Assembly: GCA_964346295.1 (NCBI GenBank)
Contig: CAYFUG010000004.1
Location: 1 to 64,000, forward strand
DNA length: 64,000 nt
Direction of reading: 5' to 3'
Source of the DNA: CAYFUG01 sp964346295
GTDB taxonomy: Bacteria; Patescibacteriota; Minisyncoccia; Moranbacterales; DUUL01
The notes beneath the pieces were generated by a model. That model searched no databases. It worked only from the letters and a program-made list of their open reading frames with translations, and had not been told where the DNA came from. Shown here one piece after another: positions 33,050 to 41,413 of the stretch (the stretch's first letter is position 1; each line of letters opens with the position of its first letter). A program made the translations under genes and the position numbers.

Positions 33050-33455
33050 CCCTTACCTTAGAATTTTTTTGATTTCTAGGCCCTCTCCATCAGGCCTCCT
33101 GCGAAGTTAGCAGGTTTTAAAAATTTGGATGGTAGTCCGAGCGGCGGAAATGACTCAAAACTATCCGCAAAATTAGCCCTGACAATCAGGGCCGGCCGAG
33201 GCAAGCGCAATGCCGCTTTAGCCTAAGAGGCCACCAAAAGGCCCGAAAGAGTCTGGCCAACGCGCTAAATCTTTCGGAGGGACGAACTTGTTGAACACAA
33301 CATTTTCGTCCCCTCTACTAGCAACTTAATTTGAGACTTGATCTTTTATTGAGTTGCTTGAGAGAATCTATTTTGAAAGGCGAGTTCTTTGAAATATATC
33401 CAAAGCTTCATTGTAATCTTTGGGTACTTCAACCAAACCAGAAAAGGGGGATGCC
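33050..33455 (+). other. Structured spacer with the first copy of the 133-bp repeat
   Basis: The spacer is GC-rich around 33140-33230 and contains GCCCTGACAATCAGGGC (33175-33191). The repeat at 33235-33367 follows, then GTTCTTTGAAATA (33384-33396), a shortened boxA-like sequence. No gene is visible. Confidence 0.5.
33235..33367 (+). repeat. 133-bp direct repeat, left copy
   Basis: It holds three hairpins: CCGAAAGA/TCTTTCGG, GGGACGAA/TTCGTCCC and AGCAACTTAAT/ATTGAGTTGCT. The second copy (34534-34666) differs at only two positions by eye, so the element is a recent duplication or under strong constraint. Confidence 0.9.
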
Positions 33456-34502
33456 ATGGGTAAATTTCAGGAAATCACACTGGAATTATTGTTGGAAAAT
33501 GAAGTTTTGAGGAAGTATCTTCTCAAGGCAAGAATTGGTCCAGCTAAAAAAGGCGACGGTGCTTTTGTGGGGACTTATGATATTGCCCCGAAGGAGTTTC
33601 GGAGTTTTGGAATTGTTTTGCCCAGGGGCGGGATGATTATTCCAGGGGCAGATCCTGTCAAGTTAAAGGAAATGGTCAAGGAGCCTGAGCGCCGGCGTGA
33701 GGCGGAGGACTTGGCAAATCGTCGTGCTGTTGAAAAAGATTATCTCAATCAGGTGAAAGAGATAATTGCTGAAGCTGGCCTCACGGATATTGAAGTGGTG
33801 GAAGAAGACGGAGTGGACTTCCATAGTATCGGCGCCACCAGCTGGCACAAGAGCTTTTTGGTAAGAGAAGGAGAGAAAATCTTCAGTCTTCACAGCGAAG
33901 AGGAGCCGTATCGTGGCTTAGATGACGATGGTTCGTACGAGCCGTGGAGGACGGAGTTTACTCCGTTGGAAGAGGTGAAATCCTTCCTTGAAGAGGAGGC
34001 GCGTCTTGTTGGTCCGAGAAAAATGTTTGCTGATCGGATCAGGCGGCTTATTGATATAAGCCACAATGTTGGTCAGCAAGGGCCAGATGAAACTGGCTGG
34101 GATCGCCCTCGAGTGGAATTATTTTTGTACGATGACTATAAAAAAGGCAGGGACTGGGGTTTTTTCGGTCATCGTTGTCAGGGTATCTCTTCGGCCCACA
34201 GGATTTACTATCGAAAAAAACTCTATGAGATTACCGAAGAAGGCATTTCTCGCCTTGAGTATGAAATCGGAGAAAGGGAGGAGGCGCTAGAAGCAAGACG
34301 AGCGATGCTCAAAAGACTCTTCGAAGAGAAGGGCAGAGTTTTTGAGGAACTCAAAGAAGAGAAAGATTGCTATGCCGGAAAGTCACTGGCAACCGGCAAG
34401 GCAAAGTACGATGAGTGGACTGAAACGCGCTACTTTCTCGGCGACACAGAAGTTACCGAGGAAGAGCGTGATTGGCTGAAGGGCTTACCTAAGGATAATT
34501 AG
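33456..34502 (+). CDS. Hypothetical protein between the 133-bp repeats (locus B gene 6)
   Basis: ATG 33456 follows AAAAGGGGGATGCC. The 348-residue protein is soluble and charged, with coiled-coil-prone helices at both ends (EPERRREAEDLANRRAVEKD near 72-91 and EIGEREEALEARRAMLKRLF near 270-289) and an aromatic-rich centre. I recognise no family. It is flanked by near-identical 133-bp repeats, making a 1.3-kb unit that could have been gained as a cassette. Its GC content is lower than that of genes 1-3. Confidence 0.65.
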   Translation: MGKFQEITLELLLENEVLRKYLLKARIGPAKKGDGAFVGTYDIAPKEFRSFGIVLPRGGMIIPGADPVKLKEMVKEPERRREAEDLANRRAVEKDYLNQVKEIIAEAGLTDIEVVEEDGVDFHSIGATSWHKSFLVREGEKIFSLHSEEEPYRGLDDDGSYEPWRTEFTPLEEVKSFLEEEARLVGPRKMFADRIRRLIDISHNVGQQGPDETGWDRPRVELFLYDDYKKGRDWGFFGHRCQGISSAHRIYYRKKLYEITEEGISRLEYEIGEREEALEARRAMLKRLFEEKGRVFEELKEEKDCYAGKSLATGKAKYDEWTETRYFLGDTEVTEEERDWLKGLPKDN

Positions 34503-34533
34503 TGGATAAGGCCCTCAAGACTCTTCAAATTTT

Positions 34534-34666
34534 CAAAAGGCCCGAAAGAGCCTGGCCAACGCGCCAAATCTTTCGGAGGGACGAACTTGTTGAACACAAC
34601 ATTTTCGTCCCCTCTACTAGCAACTTAATTTGAGACTTGATCTTTTATTGAGTTGCTTGAGAGAAT
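34534..34666 (+). repeat. 133-bp direct repeat, right copy
   Basis: Near-identical to 33235-33367 and in the same orientation, 1299 bases downstream, with all three hairpins intact. The locus B terminator follows. Confidence 0.9.
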
Positions 34667-34700
34667 TTTGATAGATCTTAGGAAAGTTAATAGATACAGC

Positions 34701-34735
34701 AAAAAAGCGCCGGTATTAGTCCCGGCGCTTTTTTA
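34701..34735. terminator. Strong terminator at the end of locus B, usable by gyrA
   Basis: AAAAAAGCGCCGG / CCGGCGCTTTTTT with a 9-base loop. The A-run and T-run make it work in both directions, closing locus B (plus) and gyrA (minus). Confidence 0.92.
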
Positions 34736-34756
34736 TTCTACTGCTTTTAGCTATTC

Positions 34757-34895
34757 AATTCCCCTAATCCCTCCTCCTTTGCTAAAGCTATGGTCGGCAG
34801 GCTTTTGTAAGGGGGTTGCTGAGCAGGGAAAGGCTAAGATCTCTTGACTTCCTCCTTCGTCAAAACTTCGGAGGACAAGACGCTCGGGATGACAA
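34757..34895. repeat. Two dispersed repeats after gyrA
   Basis: CCTCCTTTGCTAAAGCTATG then GTCGGCAGGCTTTTGTAAGG (34770-34810) resembles the repeat found in frame in mnmA. AAGATCTCTTGACTTCCTCC...GGGATGACA (34837-34893) is a copy of the GATCCCTCGAC...GGGATGACA family. Confidence 0.6.
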
Positions 34896-34904
34896 AGAAA
34901 AAAA

Positions 34905-37397
34905 CTACAATACGGCGCTGGCGGCAATCTTTTCATTTTTCTTAAGCCGCATAATGCGCACTCCTTGAGTAGCGCGATTAAGGACAGAAATCTTGTCAAT
35001 GGGAGTGCGAATGATTTGTCCTCGGTTAGAGCTAACAATCAAATCCGCTTTTTCTTCTTGATCTTCTTGAGTGATGACATGAGCCGCTACCAAGGGGCCG
35101 GTTTTTTCCGTCACGAAAGCAGTTTTAATGCCGCTACCAGCGCGAGACTGAGTTTTGTAGCGCTTGAGGGGAGTTCGTTTGCCGTAGCCGTTTTCCATCA
35201 GCACTAGCAATTGATCTTCTTTTTTAGCACCCGCTTCTTCTTTTCTCTTGCGGATCACGCTCATACTGACAATTTCATCCTCCTTCTTAAGGCGGATAGC
35301 TTTGACACCAGCGGCAACTCGCCCCATGGGACGAGCCTGACTTTCTTTAAAGCGAATTGATTGGCCCTGGTGAGTAGTCAAGATTAAGTCATCGGTGCCA
35401 TCGGTGAGACCGACCCAACCCAAGGCGTCATCTTCGTCCAAGCGAATAGCGATCATGCCTCCGCGACGCACATTCTCAAAATCCTTGAGGGCGGTTTTTT
35501 TGATTTTGCCCTTACGAGTTTGCATCACCATGTATTGACACCGGGTATCTTTGGAGACAGCTAGGATGGAAGTTATCTTTTCATCTGGGGAGATTTGAAT
35601 AAAATTGACAATTGCCTGACCTTTGGCGGTACGGGAAGACGGGGGAATTTCGTAAGTTTTCAATTTAAAGACTTGGCCACCACTAGTGAAGAAAAACAGA
35701 TCGTCGTGAGTCATAGTGGCGAGTACTTTGTCTACGGCGTCGCCTTCTTTAATATTGCCGCCGGCCACTCCTTGACCACCGCGTTTTTGGCTGCGCAAAA
35801 TGGTGGGGGCGATGCGTTTAATGTAACCATCCTCAGTAAAGCTGATAATAGTCTCTTCGTTGGCTACCAAATCCTCTTGAGAAAATTCTCCGGCATTGGA
35901 ATCGATAATTTTAGTGCGGCGTTCGTCGCCGTACTTCTTTTTGATCTCTAGGAGTTCCTCTTTGATGATACTCAAGATTTTTTGAGGGTCGGCTAGGATA
36001 GTTTCTAATTCTTCAATTAGTTTTAGCTTTTCCGCTAGCTCTTCCTCAATTTTTTGGCGCTCTAGACCGGCGAGGGTTTGCAAGCGCATCTCCAAAATTG
36101 CTTCGGCTTGCCGGTCGGAAAATTTGAATTTGGCCACTAAGTTCTCGTGAGCCTTTTCTTTGGTAGCGGATCCTCGAATAGTCTCAATTACCTCATTAAT
36201 GTGATCCAGAGCTTTCTTGAGTCCTTCCAGAATGTGAGCTCGCTCCTGGGCCTTCCTTAATTCAAATTCAGTACGGCGAGTAACTACCGTTTGGCGGTGA
36301 GCTACATAATATTCCAGCACCGACTTCAAGTTCAGCACTCGGGGCTCCAGGCCATCCACCAAGGCCAGCATATTCAAATGGAAAGTTTTTTGTAGCTCGG
36401 TCATAGAGTAGAGCTGGTTTAAAACTTTCTTGGGAAAAGTATCTTTTTTGAGCTCGACTACAATTCGGACACCATCCTTGTCAGATTCGTCTCGTAAGTC
36501 TTTAATGCCTTCAATTTTACCGGTCTTTACTAACTGGGCAATTTTTTGAATCAGAGTTGCTTTGTTAGTTTGGTAGGTAACTTCGCTTACTACAATTTGG
36601 AATTGACCGTTTTTAACTTCCACAATATCTGCCTGAGCCCTTGTAACCATGCCGCCTCGACCCGTGGAATAAGCGTTCAAAATGTCCTGGCGATTATAGA
36701 GAATGCCAGAGGTGGGAAAGTCGGGACCTTGAATGTATTTAACTAATTCTTCAATGGTGATATCGGGGTTTTCAATATAAGCAGTGATACCATCCACTAG
36801 CTCGCTCAGATTATGAGGAGGAATATTGGTAGCCATCCCAACCGCGATTCCTAGGGCGCCATTCAAAAGTAATTGAGGAAGTTTGGCGGGTAAGGTGGCT
36901 GGTTCTTTGCGAGTTCCGTCGTAGTTTTCTTTCCAATCCACAGTCTCTTTCTCAATATCAAAGAGCATTTCGTCGGAAATAGATTGAAGCTTAGCCTCGG
37001 TGTAACGCATGGCGGCTGGGTTGTCGCCGTCCATAGAACCAAAGTTTCCTTGGCCTTCTACTAGAGGGTAGCGCAAAGAGAAATCTTGAGCCATGCGAAC
37101 CATGGCAATGTAAACAGAAGCGTCGCCGTGAGGATGATATTTACCCAATACCTCACCGACTACGGTGGCGCTTTTGCGGAATTTGGCACTAGAACGCAGA
37201 CCCAGCTTCCACATGGCATATAAGATGCGGCGTTGCACCGGCTTGAGGCCATCCCGGACATCCGGCAGGGCGCGGGTAACAATTACGCTCATGGCATAAG
37301 AGAGATAGGATTCTTCCATTTCCGAGACAATGGGGCGAGGTTGGACTTTTCCGATATTGCTAGTTTCGTTGGATTCGTTTTGGTTGTTGGGTTGCAT
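34905..37397 (-). CDS. gyrA: DNA gyrase subunit A
   Basis: The 830-residue protein matches GyrA throughout: the winged-helix region with [11 protein letters not shown] (87-96), catalytic Tyr132 in [10 protein letters not shown], the long coiled coil, and a C-terminal beta-propeller with the gyrase box [11 protein letters not shown], which separates it from ParC. With GyrB it introduces negative supercoils using ATP. The quinolone-contact region reads HGDASVYI where E. coli has HGDSAVYD, so the Ser83 and Asp87 positions are Ala and Ile. ATG 37397 precedes a polar, Asn-rich N-terminus. gyrB is not in the window. Confidence 0.97.
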   Translation of the reverse strand: MQPNNQNESNETSNIGKVQPRPIVSEMEESYLSYAMSVIVTRALPDVRDGLKPVQRRILYAMWKLGLRSSAKFRKSATVVGEVLGKYHPHGDASVYIAMVRMAQDFSLRYPLVEGQGNFGSMDGDNPAAMRYTEAKLQSISDEMLFDIEKETVDWKENYDGTRKEPATLPAKLPQLLLNGALGIAVGMATNIPPHNLSELVDGITAYIENPDITIEELVKYIQGPDFPTSGILYNRQDILNAYSTGRGGMVTRAQADIVEVKNGQFQIVVSEVTYQTNKATLIQKIAQLVKTGKIEGIKDLRDESDKDGVRIVVELKKDTFPKKVLNQLYSMTELQKTFHLNMLALVDGLEPRVLNLKSVLEYYVAHRQTVVTRRTEFELRKAQERAHILEGLKKALDHINEVIETIRGSATKEKAHENLVAKFKFSDRQAEAILEMRLQTLAGLERQKIEEELAEKLKLIEELETILADPQKILSIIKEELLEIKKKYGDERRTKIIDSNAGEFSQEDLVANEETIISFTEDGYIKRIAPTILRSQKRGGQGVAGGNIKEGDAVDKVLATMTHDDLFFFTSGGQVFKLKTYEIPPSSRTAKGQAIVNFIQISPDEKITSILAVSKDTRCQYMVMQTRKGKIKKTALKDFENVRRGGMIAIRLDEDDALGWVGLTDGTDDLILTTHQGQSIRFKESQARPMGRVAAGVKAIRLKKEDEIVSMSVIRKRKEEAGAKKEDQLLVLMENGYGKRTPLKRYKTQSRAGSGIKTAFVTEKTGPLVAAHVITQEDQEEKADLIVSSNRGQIIRTPIDKISVLNRATQGVRIMRLKKNEKIAASAVL

Positions 37398-37735
37398 TGG
37401 GCTAGTTGTCTAGTTTTTAGTTTATGGTTGGTAGTTTTAGGCTGGATCTATTAGAGATGCAGAGTGAATCTATTATTGAGTTGTCTGATAATGTATATGT
37501 CTAGGAGCACAGATTTGTAAGTTACTATAAAAATTGGCAAAAAAGTCTGATACAAGGTCTGATATTAAGTGAAGTTAATTTAGTTTAATTTTAGTCTAAA
37601 AACACCAAAAAAATCTCCAGAATCAACTTTTAATTCTGGTGGCTAGCAGAGGCTTAATTACGGTAAGGTATTTTTTAAATTTATCAATTAAATCAATCTC
37701 TCCGAATTCTTTCTTAGAGGCAATTGATAACTCAA
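37398..37735. other. Intergenic region with minus-strand terminator
   Basis: CCAGAATCAACTTTTAATTCTGG (37618-37640) with TTTTTTT following on the minus strand is the likely terminator of the ferritin-like gene. The gyrA promoter should lie between it and 37397; I could not single it out. Confidence 0.55.
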
Positions 37736-38020
37736 TTAATCTTCTAGTTCAGTCAAATCAGATTGATTAGAGAATAAGTAAGTTTTCAATTCCTGAGCAA
37801 ATTCTGAGTCGTTTTGCTCTAGCCAGCCAATCAACATCGCAGCGTGCTCTTTTTCTTCCTGGGCGTTGTGTAGTAAGATTTTCCTAAGATTCTCATCCTG
37901 ACAAGCGTCTGCTCGTTGTTGGTACCAATCTACGGCTTCTAATTCTTCTTTGAGGGAGTCGATAGCTCTTTTGAGCTCCAAGGTTTTGGGAGAAACTTTG
38001 TTTCTCTCTTCGTGAAGCAT
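37736..38020 (-). CDS. Encapsulated-ferritin-like protein (EncFtn family)
   Basis: The 94-residue protein matches encapsulated ferritins closely: SLKEELEAVDWYQQRADAC (22-40), then HNAQEEKEHAAMLIGWLEQND (51-71) and the final YLF block. The metal ligands correspond to Glu26, Glu56 and His59, equivalent to Glu32, Glu62 and His65 of the Rhodospirillum rubrum protein. Two such subunits form one ferroxidase centre, normally inside an encapsulin shell that stores iron. No encapsulin gene lies nearby, and the C-terminus (SDLTELED) lacks an obvious encapsulin-targeting peptide. Iron oxidation without storage, or a distant shell gene, are both possible. Confidence 0.88.
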   Translation of the reverse strand: MLHEERNKVSPKTLELKRAIDSLKEELEAVDWYQQRADACQDENLRKILLHNAQEEKEHAAMLIGWLEQNDSEFAQELKTYLFSNQSDLTELED

Positions 38021-38090
38021 AGTATTGAGTTTAAGGTTTAGGTTAAATCTATTACAATCATAAAAAATTTAAAGGAAAAAGTAAAGCTAA

Positions 38091-38786
38091 TTAGCGATAA
38101 AGGTCTAATACTACTAACCAAATCAAAAGAGCTTCTCGGCTGTAGCGACGAGCGCGGGTGGTAAGCTTAGTCCACCAAGAGTAGTGGGAACGATCGATAG
38201 TGCCCAGGCTGTCGACGGCTAACCCTACACCTACTAGCCCTAATTTTTGACAATGGTAAATAATCCGGGGTAGATGGTAGTGTTGAGAGATAAAAACCAC
38301 TTCTCTTTGAGAAGAGAATTTATCAATTTCTGATCGGCAAGTATCAGGGGTGCTAAGAGCCAGAGGATCCAACTCGATTTTATCTTTGGGAATCCCCGCA
38401 TTTTCAAGTTCTCTGAACATTACTTGGGCCGCCCGGGGAGCGTTGGAGGCCACCAAGGAATCAGTTTTATTTTCTTCCCAGATAATTTTTCCTGCTGCTA
38501 AGCGCTCCTGGAGAATGGGGGAGGGTTTTTGATCGGATCCAAGATTAGCTCCAAAAATTAGAGCAGCGTCTGACTTTTGGAGATCTTCAGGAGAGGTGAA
38601 AATTTGGTCTCTAGTAATTTGAAGAAGAATCAAGTAGGGTGACCAAAAAACAGCTAGAGCCAGGATGGCTAGAAGCAGAAACCAGAAAACCTTTTTTTTA
38701 AAGCTTCGTGGGGCAGGTTTCGTGGGGAAATCTTTGAGGGAGGGACTCTCTGATTGAGAAAAGAGAGGTTGAGGCTTAGTATCCAT
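38091..38786 (-). CDS. DUF218 (YdcF/SanA-type) membrane-anchored protein
   Basis: The 231-residue protein has one N-terminal membrane anchor (about 31-52), then the DUF218 fold with SDAALIFGANLGSD, ERLAAGKIIWEENKTDSLVASN and VVFISQHYHLPR. The family occurs near cell-envelope genes and is linked to envelope integrity in enterobacteria, but its reaction is not known. The start overlaps the end of the upstream membrane protein by 11 bases, so the two genes are translationally coupled. The soluble domain is probably extracytoplasmic. Confidence 0.82.
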   Translation of the reverse strand: MDTKPQPLFSQSESPSLKDFPTKPAPRSFKKKVFWFLLLAILALAVFWSPYLILLQITRDQIFTSPEDLQKSDAALIFGANLGSDQKPSPILQERLAAGKIIWEENKTDSLVASNAPRAAQVMFRELENAGIPKDKIELDPLALSTPDTCRSEIDKFSSQREVVFISQHYHLPRIIYHCQKLGLVGVGLAVDSLGTIDRSHYSWWTKLTTRARRYSREALLIWLVVLDLYR

Positions 38787-39105
38787 GTTGAATTGTCATT
38801 AGGATGCCCAGGATAACAAATCCCCCTAAGGCACCAAAGAGGAATGATTCGGCGGGTGAAAGGACTTTATTGAAGTCATAGCCAACAATAATACAAAAGA
38901 AGATTAAAAGAAGCGTCATTCCTACAAAAATTTGAAAAATGGGGACTGTTCTGTCGTCCATTTTAATAACAATAGGAAGGAAAATCAGGGCATTTAAAAA
39001 AGCTCCCACTAGCCAAAGAAAAGCTGAAAAATTATCTTCTCCAGTGAGCTTTAGAGTTGCTATCATTAAACAAGCCAGAGGTGGCAATAAAAAAAATATT
39101 CTCAT
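38776..39105 (-). CDS. Small four-span membrane protein
   Basis: The frame starts at TTG 39117, but ATG 39105 (MRIFFLLPPLACLMI) is preferred. The 109-residue protein has four hydrophobic segments (about 3-15, 23-44, 53-75 and 83-103) with short polar links. I recognise no family. It is the first gene of a two-gene unit with the DUF218 protein, overlapping it by 11 bases. Confidence 0.6.
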   Translation of the reverse strand: MRIFFLLPPLACLMIATLKLTGEDNFSAFLWLVGAFLNALIFLPIVIKMDDRTVPIFQIFVGMTLLLIFFCIIVGYDFNKVLSPAESFLFGALGGFVILGILMTIQHGY

Positions 39106-39604
39106 TGCTTTAAGCAAAATGGTTTAAAAAAGGATTTAAGTTACTTGACAATCAATTGAGAAAAAGATAACTTCTAACTTAATTGCTTTTTATTGAGTCC
39201 GCTAAGGCAGCGTAACATTTTTTAGGGAATAAATCTACCCCCTGAGTAAGGAGGACTGGACTTTCTTGGAAAATGTTGTTAATATTGTAGACATAATTTG
39301 TCAGACTTCCTTAGGAGGGTAAATTAATTCCTGTTTAATTTCTTTAATATGCCTTAAATAAGGGTAAATTTAAAAAAGAAATTTTAATTAGGAAATTGAT
39401 TAAGAGTTTTAATTTTATGTTAATGATCTTAATTTAATTTCTCAAAATTTAATTTCTCATCTCAAAAGGGATTAGTTTATTTTTCTGGAAAATCTGAAAT
39501 TTAATCTACGACTTGAACTCTGCTTGCTGGCTAGACTTGCAAAATTTAGAGAAGCAGTTTATAATAAAGTTAGAAATGCAGGAGGGTCAAGTTTTAAAAG
39601 AGTT
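39106..39604. other. A/T-rich intergenic region upstream of the third TrmB gene
   Basis: CCCCTGAGTAAGGAGGACTGG (39239-39259) and CAGACTTCCTTAGGAGGG (39303-39320) form an imperfect inverted repeat. The rest is A/T-rich with several ATTTAATTTCTCA-type short repeats near 39430-39465. A promoter cannot be fixed. Confidence 0.4.
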
Positions 39605-40399
39605 ATGATGTTAGATGAAGAATTGATTAAACTGGGCCTTTCCGAGAAAGAGGCAAAAGTTTACTTGGGGGCAATTCAATTAGGAGCCTCCACTGTCCAA
39701 AAAATTTCTCAGAAGTCTCAAGTTAACCGGGCGACTACTTATGTGATTATCGAGAGTTTAATGCGAATGGGCTTGATGTCTACTTTCGAGGAAGGTAGAA
39801 AAACTTTCTATGTTGCAGAGAAGCCTCGTCGTTTGGTAGAGTTCTATAAAAATAAGAAGACTCGCCTGGATGAGAAGATTGAAAGGTTAAGCGAGATCGT
39901 GCCGGAGTTGAATTCTCTTTATAACGATCATTCCGACCGACCCAGAGTGAAGTATTATGAGGGCAGTGAGGGTTTATTAGCGATTTATGATGATTTCGAA
40001 AGTACTTTATCAGGGGGGCAAGAGATATTAATATTTACTCCCATTGATGATTTCAAGAAAATCAAGAAGCCTCAGATGAGTCAAAGGATTGAGAAGTTTA
40101 GAGACAAGAGATTGAAAAAAGGAGTGAGAGCCAGGACTATATATAGCTCTGCGAGCGGAAGGGACGAAATATTTGAAGAAAGTATTAGAAAATTAGGTGA
40201 AGAGATCCTATTTTTAGAAAAAGATAAGAGTGGTCTCAATGGTTTAGACGCGGGTTTAAATGTTTATGGTAATAAGGTTTTCCTTTTTAGTTACCAAGGC
40301 AAGAGAGGCGGAGTTTTGATAGAGAGTCAAAGCGTGGCCAATCTTTTAGGAGGTATATTTGAAATAGTTTGGTCTCATTTGAAATCTTTAAAAAAGTGA
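39605..40399 (+). CDS. TrmB-type transcriptional regulator
   Basis: The open frame reaches back to 39524, but ATG 39605 (MMLDEELIKLGLSEKEAKVYL) aligns with the usual TrmB N-terminus. The 264-residue protein has a winged helix (LSEKEAKVYLGAIQLGASTV...NRATTYVIIESLMRMG), a coiled-coil linker (about 75-100), and an effector part starting YYEGSEGLLAIYDDFESTL. It is a paralogue of the regulators at 28532 and 58583, although it stands alone, away from a GC-rich locus. Its targets are unknown; a local tiny gene and a GNAT gene lie downstream. Confidence 0.85.
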   Translation: MMLDEELIKLGLSEKEAKVYLGAIQLGASTVQKISQKSQVNRATTYVIIESLMRMGLMSTFEEGRKTFYVAEKPRRLVEFYKNKKTRLDEKIERLSEIVPELNSLYNDHSDRPRVKYYEGSEGLLAIYDDFESTLSGGQEILIFTPIDDFKKIKKPQMSQRIEKFRDKRLKKGVRARTIYSSASGRDEIFEESIRKLGEEILFLEKDKSGLNGLDAGLNVYGNKVFLFSYQGKRGGVLIESQSVANLLGGIFEIVWSHLKSLKK

Positions 40400-40429
40400 A
40401 TTTAATTAATATTAATTAATTTAAACGAT

Positions 40430-40489
40430 ATGGCACCAGGTTTAAAAATGAAAAGAAGGTCAGTCAAGAAAAGGGCTCAGAAGAAATAA
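40430..40489 (+). CDS. Possible 19-residue basic peptide
   Basis: ATG 40430 opens MAPGLKMKRRSVKKRAQKK and stops at 40489. It lies 30 bases after the TrmB gene and just before a terminator, so it would be the last open frame of that transcript. Nine of 19 residues are Lys or Arg, as in very small ribosomal proteins, but it matches none that I know and has no visible ribosome-binding site. Confidence 0.3.
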   Translation: MAPGLKMKRRSVKKRAQKK

Positions 40490-40516
40490 TTTCTTTGAGA
40501 AACTTTTGTCTATAAA

Positions 40517-40550
40517 ATAAAAGCCGGGTTTTTGGTCTGGTTTTTATTTT
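40517..40550 (+). terminator. Probable intrinsic terminator
   Basis: AAAAGCCGGG...CTGGTTTTTATTTT forms an imperfect hairpin with a T-rich tail between the tiny open frame and the GNAT gene. Confidence 0.55.
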
Positions 40551-40564
40551 AGGTTTTGATTTTT

Positions 40565-41413
40565 ATGCATAATCAAGCGAGAGCAATGCAGGATTTTGAA
40601 ATGCTAAGAGCACTTCAAGTAATTCAGCTCGACTTAGGACCAAATCACTTGGTTGATTTGGGTTTTGTTCGAATTGTAATTTGCCCTTATGCGGATAATG
40701 AATTTTGGAACTTTGCAGTTTTTCAGGACGAAATCACATCATCTCAACTGAGGGAATTGGAGCAAAAATTTCAACAATTAGAAGAAGAGGCAGATAAGGA
40801 CTTTGCTATTTGTGCTTCGGATAATCAGACTCAGGTTCTAAGACTAGTGAAGAAGACTGGCTACAAGAATATTCTGCACCGGTCGTTTTTTGTTAAAGAC
40901 CTGGATGGATTTCAGGAAAGGACGCTTGATAGCCCTTTCGATAGTTTCAGTGAGAAGCTCCGTTTTGAAAAAGTTCAATCTGATCAGGGCTGGGAGGATT
41001 TTGTAAAAGTCTTTGATGAAGCTTTTAGGGAGGAAAATTCTGCCTCTCTTCATCCGGGGCCGATATATCTGGAGGTAATGGAAGAGGTCTGGCGTAAAGA
41101 TCAGTCCAAGGGAGGCAAGATTGTTAATCATCTCGTTTTGTACCAAGAGGGTGAGCCAGTGGCGGTAGCTTCTAATTTTAATTCTTTGCAGCATCGGATG
41201 AGTTATATCTCTAATGTAGGAGTGCATCCTAGGTTCAGAAAAAAGGGATTGGGAGGTCGGATAGTCAATTTTTGTCTGGCCGATTCTCAAGAATTTGGCA
41301 ATGAGCAGGCAACCTTAGTAACAGAAAACAACGCCGGCTTGAGAAGTTTCTATCGAGGATTGGGATTCCAGAATTTATTTGACTTTAGCTATTATGCCAA
41401 AAAATCCAATTAA
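40565..41413 (+). CDS. GNAT-family N-acetyltransferase
   Basis: The start is taken as ATG 40565; a TTG at 40556 is an alternative. The 282-residue protein has a divergent N-terminal half and a C-terminal GNAT domain. The acetyl-CoA loop is NVGVHPRFRKKGLGGRIVNF (about 217-236), followed by NNAGLRSFYRGLGFQ, the usual last helix and strand. The substrate is unknown. The end overlaps the start of mnmA by 20 bases, so the two are co-transcribed and may be translationally coupled. Confidence 0.85.
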   Translation: MHNQARAMQDFEMLRALQVIQLDLGPNHLVDLGFVRIVICPYADNEFWNFAVFQDEITSSQLRELEQKFQQLEEEADKDFAICASDNQTQVLRLVKKTGYKNILHRSFFVKDLDGFQERTLDSPFDSFSEKLRFEKVQSDQGWEDFVKVFDEAFREENSASLHPGPIYLEVMEEVWRKDQSKGGKIVNHLVLYQEGEPVAVASNFNSLQHRMSYISNVGVHPRFRKKGLGGRIVNFCLADSQEFGNEQATLVTENNAGLRSFYRGLGFQNLFDFSYYAKKSN

